Source: UBA9659 sp965208605 (GTDB lineage Bacteria; Pseudomonadota; Gammaproteobacteria; Pseudomonadales; Azotimanducaceae). From it: a stretch of 64,000 nt of DNA. The notes below the pieces were generated by a model. That model did not search any database and was not told the origin of the DNA. It was given only the letters and a program-made list of their open reading frames with translations. Position numbers and translations under genes: made by a program. Position 1 is the first letter of the stretch; each line of letters starts with the position of its first letter. Shown here one piece after another: positions 7,810-17,027 of the stretch. The stretch covers positions 992,001 to 1,056,000 of the forward strand of contig OZ242345.1 of assembly GCA_965208605.1 (NCBI GenBank), given 5' to 3'.

Positions 7810-8028
7810 TTAGTTCTCTGTTTCTTGTTGTGGTGCAGTTCTTTGCTTCTCCAGCAGGAGCGTCTTTACCCGAGCAATATCCCGGGCAACCTGTTTCAGC
7901 AGGTGCGTCTGGGGTAATTGCCCAATAGACTTCTGCATCCGGTAGTTGAATTGGTCCTTGACCAGTGTTTCAACTTCCTGCTGCAGTTCTGCTACTGTCT
8001 TTTCTCTTAGTGCTACTGTTGTTTCCAT
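7810..8028 (-). CDS. rpmC: 50S ribosomal protein L29
   Basis: The 72 residues form the helical hairpin of L29 (LREKTVAELQQEVETLVKDQ, HLLKQVARDIARVKTLLLEK), with a few extra residues at each end. L29 sits at the polypeptide exit tunnel and helps dock SRP and trigger factor. Confidence 0.95.
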   Translation of the reverse strand: METTVALREKTVAELQQEVETLVKDQFNYRMQKSIGQLPQTHLLKQVARDIARVKTLLLEKQRTAPQQETEN

Positions 8029-8072
8029 TCTTTTAACTCATTATCACTCTACACATTTCTTCTACACTTCCC

Positions 8073-8129
8073 TTCTACGCCTCTTTTCTACGCCTCTTTT
8101 CTACGCCTCTTTTCTACGCCTCTTTTTTA
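8073..8129. repeat. 14-bp tandem repeat in the rplP-rpmC gap
   Basis: Four near-identical copies of tctacgcctctttt run from within the 98-base gap up to the rplP stop codon, so the array forms part of the rplP terminator codon context. No gene lies here. Confidence 0.9.
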
Positions 8130-8540
8130 CATGACCGCGCGTTTCACAAAGGCGGTCTGGAAGGGTAGTTTTGATGCCGCCAGGCGCAGGGCATCTCTTG
8201 CCTCTTCCTCAGTAACGCCTTCCATTTCATAGAGGACTTTGCCCGGCTTAATCTGAGCCACCCAGTATTCAACATTGCCCTTGCCCTTGCCTTGCCGAAC
8301 TTCAAGTGGCTTCTGGGTAATCGGCTTATCCGGAAATACCCGAATCCAAATCTGCCCACCTCGGCGCACTCGTCTTGACATGGCACGACGGCCAGCTTCA
8401 ATTTGACGCGCGGTCATCCTGCCCCTGCCGATTGCCTTGAGTCCAAAGTCTCCAAAACTAACGCTATTGCCTCTATGGGCAAGCCCGCGGTTGCGACCCT
8501 TTTGTTGCTTTCTAAATTTGCTTCGTTTTGGTTGTAACAT
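8127..8540 (-). CDS. rplP: 50S ribosomal protein L16
   Basis: The 137 residues match L16 (MLQPKRSKFRKQQKGRNRGL, GRRAMSRRVRRGGQIWIRVF), which organises the A-site region of 23S rRNA. Length is normal. The gene begins 55 bases after rpsC ends. Confidence 0.97.
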   Translation of the reverse strand: MLQPKRSKFRKQQKGRNRGLAHRGNSVSFGDFGLKAIGRGRMTARQIEAGRRAMSRRVRRGGQIWIRVFPDKPITQKPLEVRQGKGKGNVEYWVAQIKPGKVLYEMEGVTEEEARDALRLAASKLPFQTAFVKRAVM

Positions 8541-8595
8541 GACTTCCTTCCGATCCTTCTACGGTTTATCTCTTAACAATTTTGTCAAACAAGCA

Positions 8596-9267
8596 TCAAT
8601 CAAAACCGAATGTGGCTTTGGATTGAGGCTGCTCTCTTGTGCCGATAATTTCCTTCTTGAAGATCCACACCTTCACGCCCAGGATGCCGTAGTTGGTCAT
8701 GGCCTCGGCGGTGGCATAATCAATATCCGCTCTGAGTGTATGCAGGGGTACCCGACCTTCATGGTAGGTTTCCGAGCGGGCAATTTCCGTTCCGCCCAGT
8801 CGCCCGGCAACACGAATTTTGATACCGGCGGCACCGGCGCGCATGGCATTTTGTATGACTCGCTTCATGGCACGCCGAAACTGTACTCGTTTTTCTAACT
8901 GCTGGGCTACATTTTGGGCAGCCAGCAGGGCATCCAATTCCGGTTTTTGAATTTCCCCCACTTCTATTTGTACGGGCACCCCCATGATGGCGCTTGCTTC
9001 TGCTTTGAGCCGTTCAACCTCCTCACCCTTCTTACCTATCACTATGCCGGGGCGGGAAGAATAAATGGTAATCAGTGCTGCTTCGGCCGGTCTTTGAATT
9101 TCAATACGACTCACCGTTGCCCGGTCCAGTCTCTTCCTCAGATAATTCCGAATAATGAGATCTTGCCGCAACTTCTCCACATAGGCAGGTCCCCGCGCAT
9201 ACCAGACCGATGTGTGGTCCTTGACGATACCGAGGCGCATTCCTATTGGATGTACTTTCTGACCCAT
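8596..9267 (-). CDS. rpsC: 30S ribosomal protein S3
   Basis: The 223 residues carry the type II KH domain (SRPGIVIGKKGEEVERLKAE) and the S3 C-terminal domain (IKIRVAGRLGGTEIARSETY). S3 forms part of the mRNA entry channel. Length and position are normal. Confidence 0.98.
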   Translation of the reverse strand: MGQKVHPIGMRLGIVKDHTSVWYARGPAYVEKLRQDLIIRNYLRKRLDRATVSRIEIQRPAEAALITIYSSRPGIVIGKKGEEVERLKAEASAIMGVPVQIEVGEIQKPELDALLAAQNVAQQLEKRVQFRRAMKRVIQNAMRAGAAGIKIRVAGRLGGTEIARSETYHEGRVPLHTLRADIDYATAEAMTNYGILGVKVWIFKKEIIGTREQPQSKATFGFD

Positions 9268-9295
9268 GTTGGTCTCCTGCTAACCGGTGGGCAGA

Positions 9296-9634
9296 CTAGT
9301 GGTCTGCAACCCGCAAGGTAATATGACAAGTCCTTTTCAAAATTCTATCTGCTCGTCCCTTGGCTCGAGGACGTATTCTTTTCATCGTCAAAGCTTCATC
9401 AACATAGATTTGGGAGACGGAAAGATTGTCAATGTCTGCACTCTCATTGTGCTCGGCGTTAGCAATCGCGGAATCAAGTAACTTCTTGACAATATGCGCG
9501 CCTTTTTTGGTGCTGAAAGTCAAGATATCCATTGCCTTGCCAACCTGCTGGCCACGAATCTGCTCGGCAATCAACCGTGCCTTCTGGGCAGATAGCCGTG
9601 CACCTTTTAACTTTGCTGCAACTTCCATCCCCAT
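9296..9634 (-). CDS. rplV: 50S ribosomal protein L22
   Basis: The 112 residues match L22 (GARLSAQKARLIAEQIRGQQ, and the tunnel hairpin MKRIRPRAKGRADRILKRTC). L22 lines the exit tunnel. No unusual features. Confidence 0.98.
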   Translation of the reverse strand: MGMEVAAKLKGARLSAQKARLIAEQIRGQQVGKAMDILTFSTKKGAHIVKKLLDSAIANAEHNESADIDNLSVSQIYVDEALTMKRIRPRAKGRADRILKRTCHITLRVADH

Positions 9635-9639
9635 GCCCC

Positions 9640-9915
9640 TTAGAGTTTCACTTTCCTATCTGCGGCATGTCCACGAAAGGTGCGCGTGATAGCAAATTCG
9701 CCCAGTTTATGCCCCACCATATCTTCACTGATGAAGATCGGGATATGTTGCCGCCCATTGTGAACCTGGATAGTTAAGCCAACAAAATCCGGCGTAATCA
9801 GAGACCGGCGGGACCAGGTTTTAATAGGTCTTTTGTCATTGCTGTCTCGAGCGCGCCGTATCTTCTCCATTAAATGAAGATCAACAAAGGGTCCCTTTTT
9901 CAAACTCCGAGGCAC
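9640..9915 (-). CDS. rpsS: 30S ribosomal protein S19
   Basis: The 91 residues begin MPRSLKKGPFVDLHLMEKIR and contain GHKLGEFAITRTFRGH, both typical of S19 in the 30S head. Length is canonical. Confidence 0.98.
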   Translation of the reverse strand: MPRSLKKGPFVDLHLMEKIRRARDSNDKRPIKTWSRRSLITPDFVGLTIQVHNGRQHIPIFISEDMVGHKLGEFAITRTFRGHAADRKVKL

Positions 9916-9926
9916 TGTACTACTCC

Positions 9927-10754
9927 TTATCGCTTCACACGACGGCGCACAATCATCTTGTCGGTCCGCTTGTTTTTTCGTGTTTTATGGCCCTTGGTGG
10001 GAAGACCCCAGGGGGATACTGGATGCCGCCCGCCGGAAGTTTTACCCTCGCCACCACCGTGCGGATGGTCTACTGGATTCATCACCACACCACGCACCGT
10101 AGGGCGGACACCTCGCCAACGTTGGGCACCAGCCTTACCGAGGGAACGAAGATTATGTTCGGTATTGCTTACTTCGCCGAGAGTCGCCCGACACTCGGAA
10201 AGCACCTTTCTCATTTCCCCAGAACGTAGCCGCAGGGTCACATACCGGCCTTCCTTGGCGACCAGTTGCGCCGAGGTGCCCGCGCTACGAGCCAGCTGAG
10301 CACCTTTACCGGCTTTTAATTCCACACAATGAATCATGCTACCCATGGGGATGTTCCTCATCGGCAGACAGTTGCCGGACTGGATGGGTGCCATGTCACC
10401 GGATTCAAGGAGGTCCTGGGTTTGCAAACCTTTGGGGGCGATGATGTATCTTCTTTCACCGTCTTCGTATTTCAAAAGCGCTATATTGGCGGTGCGGTTG
10501 GGGTCGTATTCCAGTCTTTCTACCCGTGCCTTGATGCCGTCCTTATCGCGCTTGAAGTCAATGATTCGATATTTTTGTTTGTGCCCGCCGCCCTGGTGCC
10601 GGGTGGTAATGCGCCCATGGTTATTGCGGCCACCCGTTTTGGACTGATGCTCCAGCAGCGGTTTGTAGGGTGCGCCCTTATGTAGGTCAGGGTGCACCAC
10701 CTTGACAACAAATCGCCGACCTGGCGATGTTGGTTTTGCTTTTACAATAGGCAT
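9927..10754 (-). CDS. rplB: 50S ribosomal protein L2
   Basis: The 275 residues show the conserved RNA-binding core and the C-terminal loop NPVDHPHGGGEGKTSGGRHP near the peptidyl transferase centre. L2 is needed for subunit association and peptidyl transfer. Length is normal. Confidence 0.98.
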   Translation of the reverse strand: MPIVKAKPTSPGRRFVVKVVHPDLHKGAPYKPLLEHQSKTGGRNNHGRITTRHQGGGHKQKYRIIDFKRDKDGIKARVERLEYDPNRTANIALLKYEDGERRYIIAPKGLQTQDLLESGDMAPIQSGNCLPMRNIPMGSMIHCVELKAGKGAQLARSAGTSAQLVAKEGRYVTLRLRSGEMRKVLSECRATLGEVSNTEHNLRSLGKAGAQRWRGVRPTVRGVVMNPVDHPHGGGEGKTSGGRHPVSPWGLPTKGHKTRKNKRTDKMIVRRRVKR

Positions 10755-10802
10755 TATTTAATTCCGTGTCTCATGTCTGGTGCTGTCATCTATGCACTGC
10801 TA

Positions 10803-11090
10803 CTAGGAAAAATCTATCTCTTTACCCTGCTCAAGGCGGACATAAGCCTTCTTCCAACTGGCACTTCGGCGCAGGCCGCGGGAGGTTCTTTTGACCTTAC
10901 CCTTAACATTGATCATCCTGACATCCACCACTCCCACCTCATATATCTTTTCCACCGCTTCTTTAATCTCGGGTCCGGTAGCATCCTTGACCACACGAAA
11001 AGCATATTGATTTCCCGCTTCACCGAGTGCTGATGTCTTCTCGGAAACATGTGCGCCCTGGATAAGCGTGTAGAGCCGCTCTTGATTCAT
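10803..11090 (-). CDS. rplW: 50S ribosomal protein L23
   Basis: The 95 residues match L23 (LIQGAHVSEKTSALGEAGNQ, VVDVRMINVKGKVKRTSRGL), the exit-site docking point for trigger factor and SRP. Its start overlaps the rplD stop by four bases. Confidence 0.97.
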   Translation of the reverse strand: MNQERLYTLIQGAHVSEKTSALGEAGNQYAFRVVKDATGPEIKEAVEKIYEVGVVDVRMINVKGKVKRTSRGLRRSASWKKAYVRLEQGKEIDFS

Positions 11091-11710
11091 GCGAAGGCAC
11101 CTTCTGTTGCTTTCAGGGCATCAAGCGTGAAGAGGACCTTTTCCGCACCGATGAGGTTGACCGGATTGACACCCTGCACATCAATCACCTCAAGACCGCG
11201 CAGATTCCGGGCAGCGAGATACAGATTCTTGTCCAGCTTCTCTACTACCAATAGGACTCGGTGCAATGCAAGGGCTTTTAATTGGGCAACGACTTCTTTA
11301 GTACTCGGCGCGGGGACGGAAAATTCCTGAATGACCACCAATCGCTCTTGTCGTACCAACTCTGACAAGATTGCCTGCATGGCACCACGGTACATTTTTT
11401 TGTTCACCTTTTGGGTGTGATCTTGGGGCCTTGCGGCGAAGGTAATACCACCACCACGCCAGATAGGGCTCCGAATAGTGCCGGCCCTGGCTCGGCCCGT
11501 GCCTTTTTGCCGAAAGGGCTTCCGGCCGCCACCCTGAACATCGGCACGGGACTTCTGGGCCCGGGTGCCCTGCCTTGCCCCGGCCAACCAGGCAACAACC
11601 ACCTGATGCACCAAAGCCTCGTTGAACTGACGACCAAATGTTGCCTCAGCCACATCAATTTTTTTGGCAGCCGCCTTGCTGTCTACTGCCGACAATAGTT
11701 GAAGCTTCAT
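11087..11710 (-). CDS. rplD: 50S ribosomal protein L4
   Basis: The 207 residues include the long tunnel loop (GTRAQKSRADVQGGGRKPFR, GTGRARAGTIRSPIWRGGG). In E. coli, L4 also represses its own operon by binding the S10 leader; whether that occurs here is unknown. It overlaps rplC and rplW by four bases each, a sign of coupling. Confidence 0.98.
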   Translation of the reverse strand: MKLQLLSAVDSKAAAKKIDVAEATFGRQFNEALVHQVVVAWLAGARQGTRAQKSRADVQGGGRKPFRQKGTGRARAGTIRSPIWRGGGITFAARPQDHTQKVNKKMYRGAMQAILSELVRQERLVVIQEFSVPAPSTKEVVAQLKALALHRVLLVVEKLDKNLYLAARNLRGLEVIDVQGVNPVNLIGAEKVLFTLDALKATEGAFA

Positions 11711-12360
11711 GCTGCCGCCTCTCCCCTACTGACTTTCACACTGGGTTTCACAATCACATCACCACCGGTAGCCCCGGGGACTGCGCCCTTCACTAGGAGA
11801 AGATTGTTTTCCTGATCAATTTTGATGATTTCCAACTTTTGAGTAGTAACCCTGGCAGCACCCATGTGGCCGGCCATCTTCTTGCCTTTGAAGACCCGCC
11901 CGGGAGTCTGGCATTGCCCTATGGAACCGGGTGCTCGGTGTGATAGGGAGTTACCATGAGTGGCATCCTGCATCTTGAAGTTGTAGCGCTTCACGACACC
12001 AGCAAAACCCTTACCCTTTGAACGACCGCTGACGTCCACCATTTGCCCCTCCTCAAAGGCATCAACAGCCAGGGTATCGCCCACCTTGAGCTCATCTGTG
12101 CCGCTGGTTCTAAACTCCCAAAGACCCCGCCCTGGTGTGGTGCTTGCCTTGGTGTAATGCCCCGCCGCGGATTTGGATACCCGCGAAGCCTTCACTTCAC
12201 CGGTGGTTACTTGGACTGCGGTGTAGCCCTCTGAGGTGGTTGATTTAATCTGCACGATACGGTTGGGCGGTGCTTCAATGACCGTCACCGGGATGGACTG
12301 CCCCGCTTCGGTGAAGACCCGGGTCATGCCTTGTTTAATTCCTACTATGCCAATGGTCAT
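11707..12360 (-). CDS. rplC: 50S ribosomal protein L3
   Basis: The ATG at 12360 (MTIGIVGIKQGMTRVFTEAG) has AGGAC upstream and gives 217 residues, the normal L3 length; an in-frame start 48 bases earlier is rejected. L3 begins 50S assembly and reaches the peptidyl transferase centre (SHRAPGSIGQCQTPGRVFKG). The glutamine modified by PrmB in other bacteria is probably the Q in that loop. Confidence 0.97.
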   Translation of the reverse strand: MTIGIVGIKQGMTRVFTEAGQSIPVTVIEAPPNRIVQIKSTTSEGYTAVQVTTGEVKASRVSKSAAGHYTKASTTPGRGLWEFRTSGTDELKVGDTLAVDAFEEGQMVDVSGRSKGKGFAGVVKRYNFKMQDATHGNSLSHRAPGSIGQCQTPGRVFKGKKMAGHMGAARVTTQKLEIIKIDQENNLLLVKGAVPGATGGDVIVKPSVKVSRGEAAA

Positions 12361-12385
12361 CACACCAGTCCTGATAAATGCCGAT

Positions 12386-12697
12386 TCAATAAAGGTTGAT
12401 CTGCACATCTACCCCGGCCGCAAGATCCAGCTTGGTGAGTGCGTCAACAGTCTTTTCTGTCGGCTCTAGGATGTCTAGCATCCGTTTATGGGTTCTAATT
12501 TCATACTGGTCCCGTGCATCCTTGTCGACATGCGGGGAAATCAATAGCGTGAACTTTTCCTTACGGGTCGGTAAGGGGATGGGGCCGCGCACCTGGGCAC
12601 CCGTGCGCTTCGCCGTGTTGATAATTTCCAACGTTGACTGGTCAATCAATCGGTGATCAAAAGCCTTTAAGCGGATTCTGATTCTTTGGCTTTGCAT
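12386..12697 (-). CDS. rpsJ: 30S ribosomal protein S10
   Basis: The 103 residues begin MQSQRIRIRLKAFDHRLIDQ and contain GPIPLPTRKEKFTLLISPHV, as in S10/NusE, which also acts in transcription antitermination. It is the first gene of the operon and has GGAGAT upstream. tuf and fusA, which often precede it, are absent from the 780 bases upstream. Confidence 0.98.
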   Translation of the reverse strand: MQSQRIRIRLKAFDHRLIDQSTLEIINTAKRTGAQVRGPIPLPTRKEKFTLLISPHVDKDARDQYEIRTHKRMLDILEPTEKTVDALTKLDLAAGVDVQINLY

Positions 12698-13023
12698 TGC
12701 AATCCATCTCCGTCATCTTGCCGGGAAGGCAAGAAACACTAGTTTTTACGCACAAAACGCCCTCCCTGCTACTAGGGAAGCCGCACCACGGTGCCATTGC
12801 CTGAGTATCTTGGGCGACCCATGACTTCATCTTGAAGCCCTGCAACATCTGCACATCAACAAGCCAGCACCCTCATAGAAACTCAAGGGGCAGGAAAGCG
12901 AGGGCGCATATTTTACCCGCACTTAATCGGAAATGCTACCCGAATTCCGTTTTTCCTGAACTGCAGTCGAACCCCGTCAGAATCAAAGAAGGCGGGAACG
13001 ACCTCCCCGCCGTCATTCTCGCC

Positions 13024-13361
13024 GAATCCAGAGGAACAAAGGCAATCACCAGAGCATGTACACATCAACGAGGGTGACGGGAGCATATCGGGAAGGGTGA
13101 GGGTGACGGCCGGGGGTCACGAGGGTGACGGCCGGGGGCACGAGGGTGGCGGCCGGGGGCACGAGGGTGGCGGCTTACGGCGCCCTGCGCCGTCATTCTC
13201 GAGCTTGCTCGGGAATCCAGAGGACGAGCGGTACAGTCTGTCGCATGCCTGGGTCAAGAACGGAGACAAGGCAACAAGACCAGCAGCACATTATCCAGTC
13301 ACTGAACCCCGTTGAGGTGTAGCGGGAATATCAGGGTGCTTGCCTTTGTTCCTCTGGATTC
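13024..13361. repeat. 21-bp perfect inverted repeat pair (13024-13044 and 13341-13361)
   Basis: The 21 bases at 13024-13044 (gaatccagaggaacaaaggc plus a) recur as an exact reverse complement at 13341-13361. Just outside each arm are gtcattctcg (left) and its complement cgagaatgac (right, about 13409-13418), so the arms are edges of a larger dispersed intergenic repeat. Part of the same family recurs around 13192 (gtcattctcgagcttgctcg). Confidence 0.8.
13100..13178. repeat. 21-22 bp GC-rich tandem repeat
   Basis: Nearly four copies of a unit close to gagggtgacggccgggggca occupy this stretch; the last copy is partial. It is intergenic and lies between the arms of the inverted repeat pair. It encodes nothing recognisable. 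Confidence 0.85.
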
Positions 13362-13476
13362 CCGACCCCCCAGTTATACCCCCGATGGCTGTAATAACTG
13401 GGGTGCCGAGAATGACGGGGTATGGGGGAAATCCAGTCATTGAGTAACATAAACAAGGGTGACGGGGCGGGGGGTG

Positions 13477-13872
13477 CTAGGTCGCTTGGCTGGCGACCGC
13501 TTGCTTAACCATGGGTTCTAGCTCACCGGCCTCGTACACTTCCGTGATGATGTCGCAACCGCCTACCAATTCACCGGCGAGGAACAACTGCGGGAAGGTC
13601 GGCCATTCGGAAATCTCCGGCAGGGTCGCCCGGATGTCTGGATGCGTCAAAATATCAATAAAGGCAAAACGTTCACCGCAAGCCATCAAGATCTGGCTGG
13701 ACTGAGCAGAGAAGCCACATTGCGGATGCTCCGGCGAGCCCTTCATGTATAGCAGCACCGGATTATCAGCAATCTGCGCTCTGATGGTTGCTGTTGTCGT
13801 TTCTTGTGTTGTCGTGGTCATAGTGGTGCTCATTTTGAAAACAGCCTTCAGTTTCTTAATCAAATTTAACAT
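13477..13872 (-). CDS. grxD: Monothiol glutaredoxin, CGFS type (Grx4/GrxD)
   Basis: The core (MKGSPEHPQCGFSAQSSQIL, then SEWPTFPQLFLAGELVGGCD) is the CGFS monothiol glutaredoxin that carries [2Fe-2S] clusters with glutathione and BolA partners. The ATG at 13872 has GAGGAT eight bases upstream and gives 131 residues; an internal ATG at 13833 (MSTTMTTTTQETT) gives a length nearer the usual 105-115. The segment between is basic, then Thr-rich, and may be another low-complexity expansion. Confidence 0.93.
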   Translation of the reverse strand: MLNLIKKLKAVFKMSTTMTTTTQETTTATIRAQIADNPVLLYMKGSPEHPQCGFSAQSSQILMACGERFAFIDILTHPDIRATLPEISEWPTFPQLFLAGELVGGCDIITEVYEAGELEPMVKQAVASQAT

Positions 13873-14008
13873 GAGCAAATCCTCATCAATATGCCTGAAA
13901 GCCGACACCGCTATGCCCCGCAAAATGGTAGTCCTTGTAAACGAAGGTCAGTCTAATTCGGGAACCTATCTATATCAATAACTTGTCTGATTGCCAGGGA
14001 CGGACCCG

Positions 14009-15700
14009 CTAGTCGCCGCCACCACCAAAACCACCGCCGCCCGGTGATTCAATCCGCAACACCTGACCGGGATGCACCGATAACTGACACTTGGCGGGAA
14101 GGAGCCTGGCATCCAAAAAGTTGGCACCAGGCTTGCCGCTATCACCACCCGCCAGCCCCCAGGGGCCCCGACTACGCCGCTCAGTGAGTAGGGTCACTTC
14201 TGCAGCGCCAAGAAACTCCAACTCACGACACAGACCATCGCCGCCTGGATACCTGCCCGACCCACCAGAACCGCGGCGGACACTATATTCCCTCACCCTT
14301 AGGGGGTAGTGCATTTCAATACTTTCAACCGGGGTATTGAGGGTATTGGTCATGTGGGAATGTACGCAGGACACCCCCGCCCCCTGAGGATGCCCGCCGG
14401 TGCCCCCGGCCATGGTCTCATAATAGTCCCAAGGCGCATTGAGCTGGTGATTGCCCATCGCCAGATTGTTCATGGTGCCTTGGCTTGCAGCAGGTATCTG
14501 CTCAGGGAGGACCTGGGCTAAGGCACCCAGCACGACATCAACAATCCGCATGGAGGTCTCAACATTACCTGCCGCCACTGCCGCGGGTCTTCTGGCATTG
14601 ACTAGAGACCCGAGGGGCGCACTGATGCTGATAGCGCGGAAGGCACCCGCACAGGCAGGCGTCTGGGCAGGCAGAATACAAGCCACCGCATAATAGACGG
14701 CAGCAGCGGCAACAGATAGAGGGCAATTTATATTGCCCGGCACCTGCTCGGCAGTATCACGAAAGTCCACGGCAATACCGTCTTCACTCAGCGTCACCGA
14801 GGCACTGATGACAATATTCTCAGCACCGCAGCCATCGTCATCCATCTGGTCACTAAAGTGCCAGACTCCAGTAGGCAGGCTGTGCATCAGCCGCCGTGCC
14901 AGACGTTCGCCATAGTTGTTGGTTTCTCTGATGGCATGGCGAACGAACTGCCTGCCTGAATGGGCAACCAGGGCTTCAAATCTTGCCAGGCCGACTCGAT
15001 TGGCACTCATCTGGGCAGCAAGGTCACCACTCAACTCAGTGCTAGCCTGAGAGACGATCTGAGCAATTTTGTCCTGACACATGACACCTGCCCGGGCGAT
15101 AAGGGTGGGCGGGATAATCACTCCCTCTTCTTCCAGGCAGGTGGATAGGGGCATGGAGCCAGGGGACTCGGCACCTATGTTGGCATGATGTGCGCGATTC
15201 GCGACGAAGCCTATTAACTGCTGATCTTGTAATTGCTGGTCATGTAGTTGCTGGTCATGTAATGGCTGAGCATGTGGTTGCTGAGCCGGCCCAGGGCAAC
15301 AGAAGATGGGGGATATAAGCGTCACATCGGGCAGATGGGTACCCCCCAGATAGGGATCGTTCAGCACCAACATATCACCCCTTTGCCACTCGGTGGCTCG
15401 GGTTGCACCCTTATCAACACCAGCATTAGCATCAACACCATCCCTATCAAGACCCTGGGCCACAATAGCTCGCATCGCCCAGGCCATGCTGCCAAGATGC
15501 ACCGGAATATGCGCCGCCTGGGCAAAGAGTTCCCCCTCTGCATCAAAGAGGGCGCAGGAAAAGTCCAGCCGGTCTTTGATATTAGGGGACAGGGCGGAAC
15601 GGCGAAGCACGGTGCCCATTTCCTGGCAGATAGCCTCCACCCGGGCAATGAAAATTGCCAGGTCTATCGCCGATATTTGCGTATCATCTTGTTGCTGCAT
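14009..15700 (-). CDS. hyuB: Hydantoinase B / 5-oxoprolinase beta-subunit family protein
   Basis: The 563 residues match the HyuB family (LRRSALSPNIKDRLDFSCAL, NDPYLGGTHLPDVTLISPIF, C-terminal SPGGGGFGGGGD). The family hydrolyses hydantoins, 5-oxoproline or related cyclic amides in ATP-dependent reactions, normally with a HyuA partner; no hyuA is adjacent. Residues ~139-162 contain an inserted Gln/His/Asp-rich repeat (HDQQL units) between two conserved blocks. It is divergent from the argD-like gene, with which it shares a ~140-base upstream region. AGGAAG precedes the start. Confidence 0.88.
   Translation of the reverse strand: MQQQDDTQISAIDLAIFIARVEAICQEMGTVLRRSALSPNIKDRLDFSCALFDAEGELFAQAAHIPVHLGSMAWAMRAIVAQGLDRDGVDANAGVDKGATRATEWQRGDMLVLNDPYLGGTHLPDVTLISPIFCCPGPAQQPHAQPLHDQQLHDQQLQDQQLIGFVANRAHHANIGAESPGSMPLSTCLEEEGVIIPPTLIARAGVMCQDKIAQIVSQASTELSGDLAAQMSANRVGLARFEALVAHSGRQFVRHAIRETNNYGERLARRLMHSLPTGVWHFSDQMDDDGCGAENIVISASVTLSEDGIAVDFRDTAEQVPGNINCPLSVAAAAVYYAVACILPAQTPACAGAFRAISISAPLGSLVNARRPAAVAAGNVETSMRIVDVVLGALAQVLPEQIPAASQGTMNNLAMGNHQLNAPWDYYETMAGGTGGHPQGAGVSCVHSHMTNTLNTPVESIEMHYPLRVREYSVRRGSGGSGRYPGGDGLCRELEFLGAAEVTLLTERRSRGPWGLAGGDSGKPGANFLDARLLPAKCQLSVHPGQVLRIESPGGGGFGGGGD
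15219..15283. repeat. 15-bp tandem repeat inside hyuB
   Basis: Four to five imperfect copies of a 15-base unit (ttgctggtcatgtaa-like) encode the repeated HDQQL pentapeptides of the HyuB protein. It is in frame and interrupts an otherwise conserved sequence. Confidence 0.85.
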
Positions 15701-15840
15701 GGCAATCTATCTTCCTCAGCTTCTATGCTTGCGTATATGCTTGTATATCAAGTGTTATATCAGCAAGCGATACCATAGACATTATTCCAACCCAAGCGTT
15801 AAAAAGCGACTCACACCAAACTAGCCAAAGGAAGCTTGTT

Positions 15841-17007
15841 ATGAATGATTCAATTATGCCGACCTATGTGCGGGCACCGCTTGCCTTCGTCAGCGGCAAG
15901 GGGGCCTGGCTCAGAGACACTCAGGGCAAACAATACCTGGATGCCCTGTCGGGTATCGCGGTGACCGGGCTGGGGCATGCTGACCCGGCAGTTACCCGCA
16001 CCATTCATGCCCAAAGTCAGCTGTTATTGCATACCTCCAACATCTATCGCATCCCCCAGCAGGAGGCCTTAGCAGAAAAACTGACCGAAATATCGGGTAT
16101 GGATAAGGTATTTTTCGGCAATTCTGGTGCGGAAGCGAATGAGTGTGCCCTCAAGATTGCCAGGCTCTATGGCAATCAGCGCAACATAGAGAACCCGACC
16201 CTCATTGTGACCCACGGCTCCTTCCATGGACGTAGCCTTGCTACCCTGTCGGCAACCGGCAACTCCAGGGTCCGAGCAGGGTTTGAGCCCCTGGTGCAAG
16301 GCTTCATCACCTTGGATTACAACGATATTGAGGCGGTCAAGCAGGCCGCACAGGCGCATAAAAACATCGTCGGCGTCATGCTGGAACCGATTCAGGGAGA
16401 AGGCGGCATACGGATACCCGATGACGATTATCTCATGGCATTACGTAGCATCTGCGATACCCATGGCTGGCTGCTGATTCTGGATGAAATCCAAACCGGT
16501 AATGGTCGTACGGGTAGTTTTTTTTGTTATCAGCAGTCCGAGATTCTGCCGGATCTGGTGACCCTGGCAAAGGGTCTGGGTAACGGCATCCCGATTGGTG
16601 CTTGCCTGGCCCGGGGAGAGGCGGCGGCAGTCTTCGCCCCAGGCAATCATGCCTCAACCTTCGGCGGCAATCCTTTTGCCTGCGCGGTTGGGCTCACAGT
16701 GGTTGAGCAGATCATAGACCGAAATCTCGCTGCCAGAGCTGCCGAGCTCGGCACGCGGATGCTCGCCAAGCTGCAAGCCGGGCTGAGTGGGTGCAACAAT
16801 GTGCAAGAGATTCGTGGCAAGGGGTTAATGCTTGGCATAGAAGTCAAATCGCCCGACCCTGACTTGATGGAGAAGGCACTAGATAAGGGGATCCTCTTCA
16901 ACCTGGCGGGGAATAATGTCATCCGACTGCTGCCGCCGCTAACGATTACCGATGAGGAAGCGGATCAAATATGCAGCATGGTGTCCGAACTGCTGGCGAC
17001 TGTGTAG
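15841..17007 (+). CDS. argD: Acetylornithine/succinyldiaminopimelate-type aminotransferase
   Basis: The ATG at 15841 has AAGGAAG upstream and gives 388 residues; the earlier in-frame start lies in hyuB and is rejected. It is a class III PLP aminotransferase with the PLP-contact segment FGNSGAEANECALKIAR, the Asp in LLILDEIQTGNGRTG and the Schiff-base Lys244 in TLAKGLGNGIPIGACLA. The closest family is ArgD (arginine and lysine biosynthesis), though AstC-like roles cannot be excluded. No other arg gene is nearby. Confidence 0.88.
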   Translation: MNDSIMPTYVRAPLAFVSGKGAWLRDTQGKQYLDALSGIAVTGLGHADPAVTRTIHAQSQLLLHTSNIYRIPQQEALAEKLTEISGMDKVFFGNSGAEANECALKIARLYGNQRNIENPTLIVTHGSFHGRSLATLSATGNSRVRAGFEPLVQGFITLDYNDIEAVKQAAQAHKNIVGVMLEPIQGEGGIRIPDDDYLMALRSICDTHGWLLILDEIQTGNGRTGSFFCYQQSEILPDLVTLAKGLGNGIPIGACLARGEAAAVFAPGNHASTFGGNPFACAVGLTVVEQIIDRNLAARAAELGTRMLAKLQAGLSGCNNVQEIRGKGLMLGIEVKSPDPDLMEKALDKGILFNLAGNNVIRLLPPLTITDEEADQICSMVSELLATV

Positions 17008-17027
17008 GGGCTAGGAATGACAGCGGG

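Larger units (their letters stand above)
12698..13476. other. Gene-free leader/intergenic region upstream of the S10 operon
   Basis: I see no convincing gene here. The first ~80 bases upstream of rpsJ contain small hairpins, for example a six-base stem around cttgcc...ggcaag at 12718-12734. An S10 leader controlled by L4 could lie here, but I cannot match it to the E. coli fold. The rest holds a tandem repeat and an inverted repeat pair (listed separately). The operon promoter should be here, but none stands out clearly. Confidence 0.6.

Noticed and set aside
15655..15840. N-terminal extension of the argD-like frame
   Set aside because: The added residues overlap hyuB on the other strand and lack homology. 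The ATG at 15841 has a clear AAGGAAG site and the correct family start.
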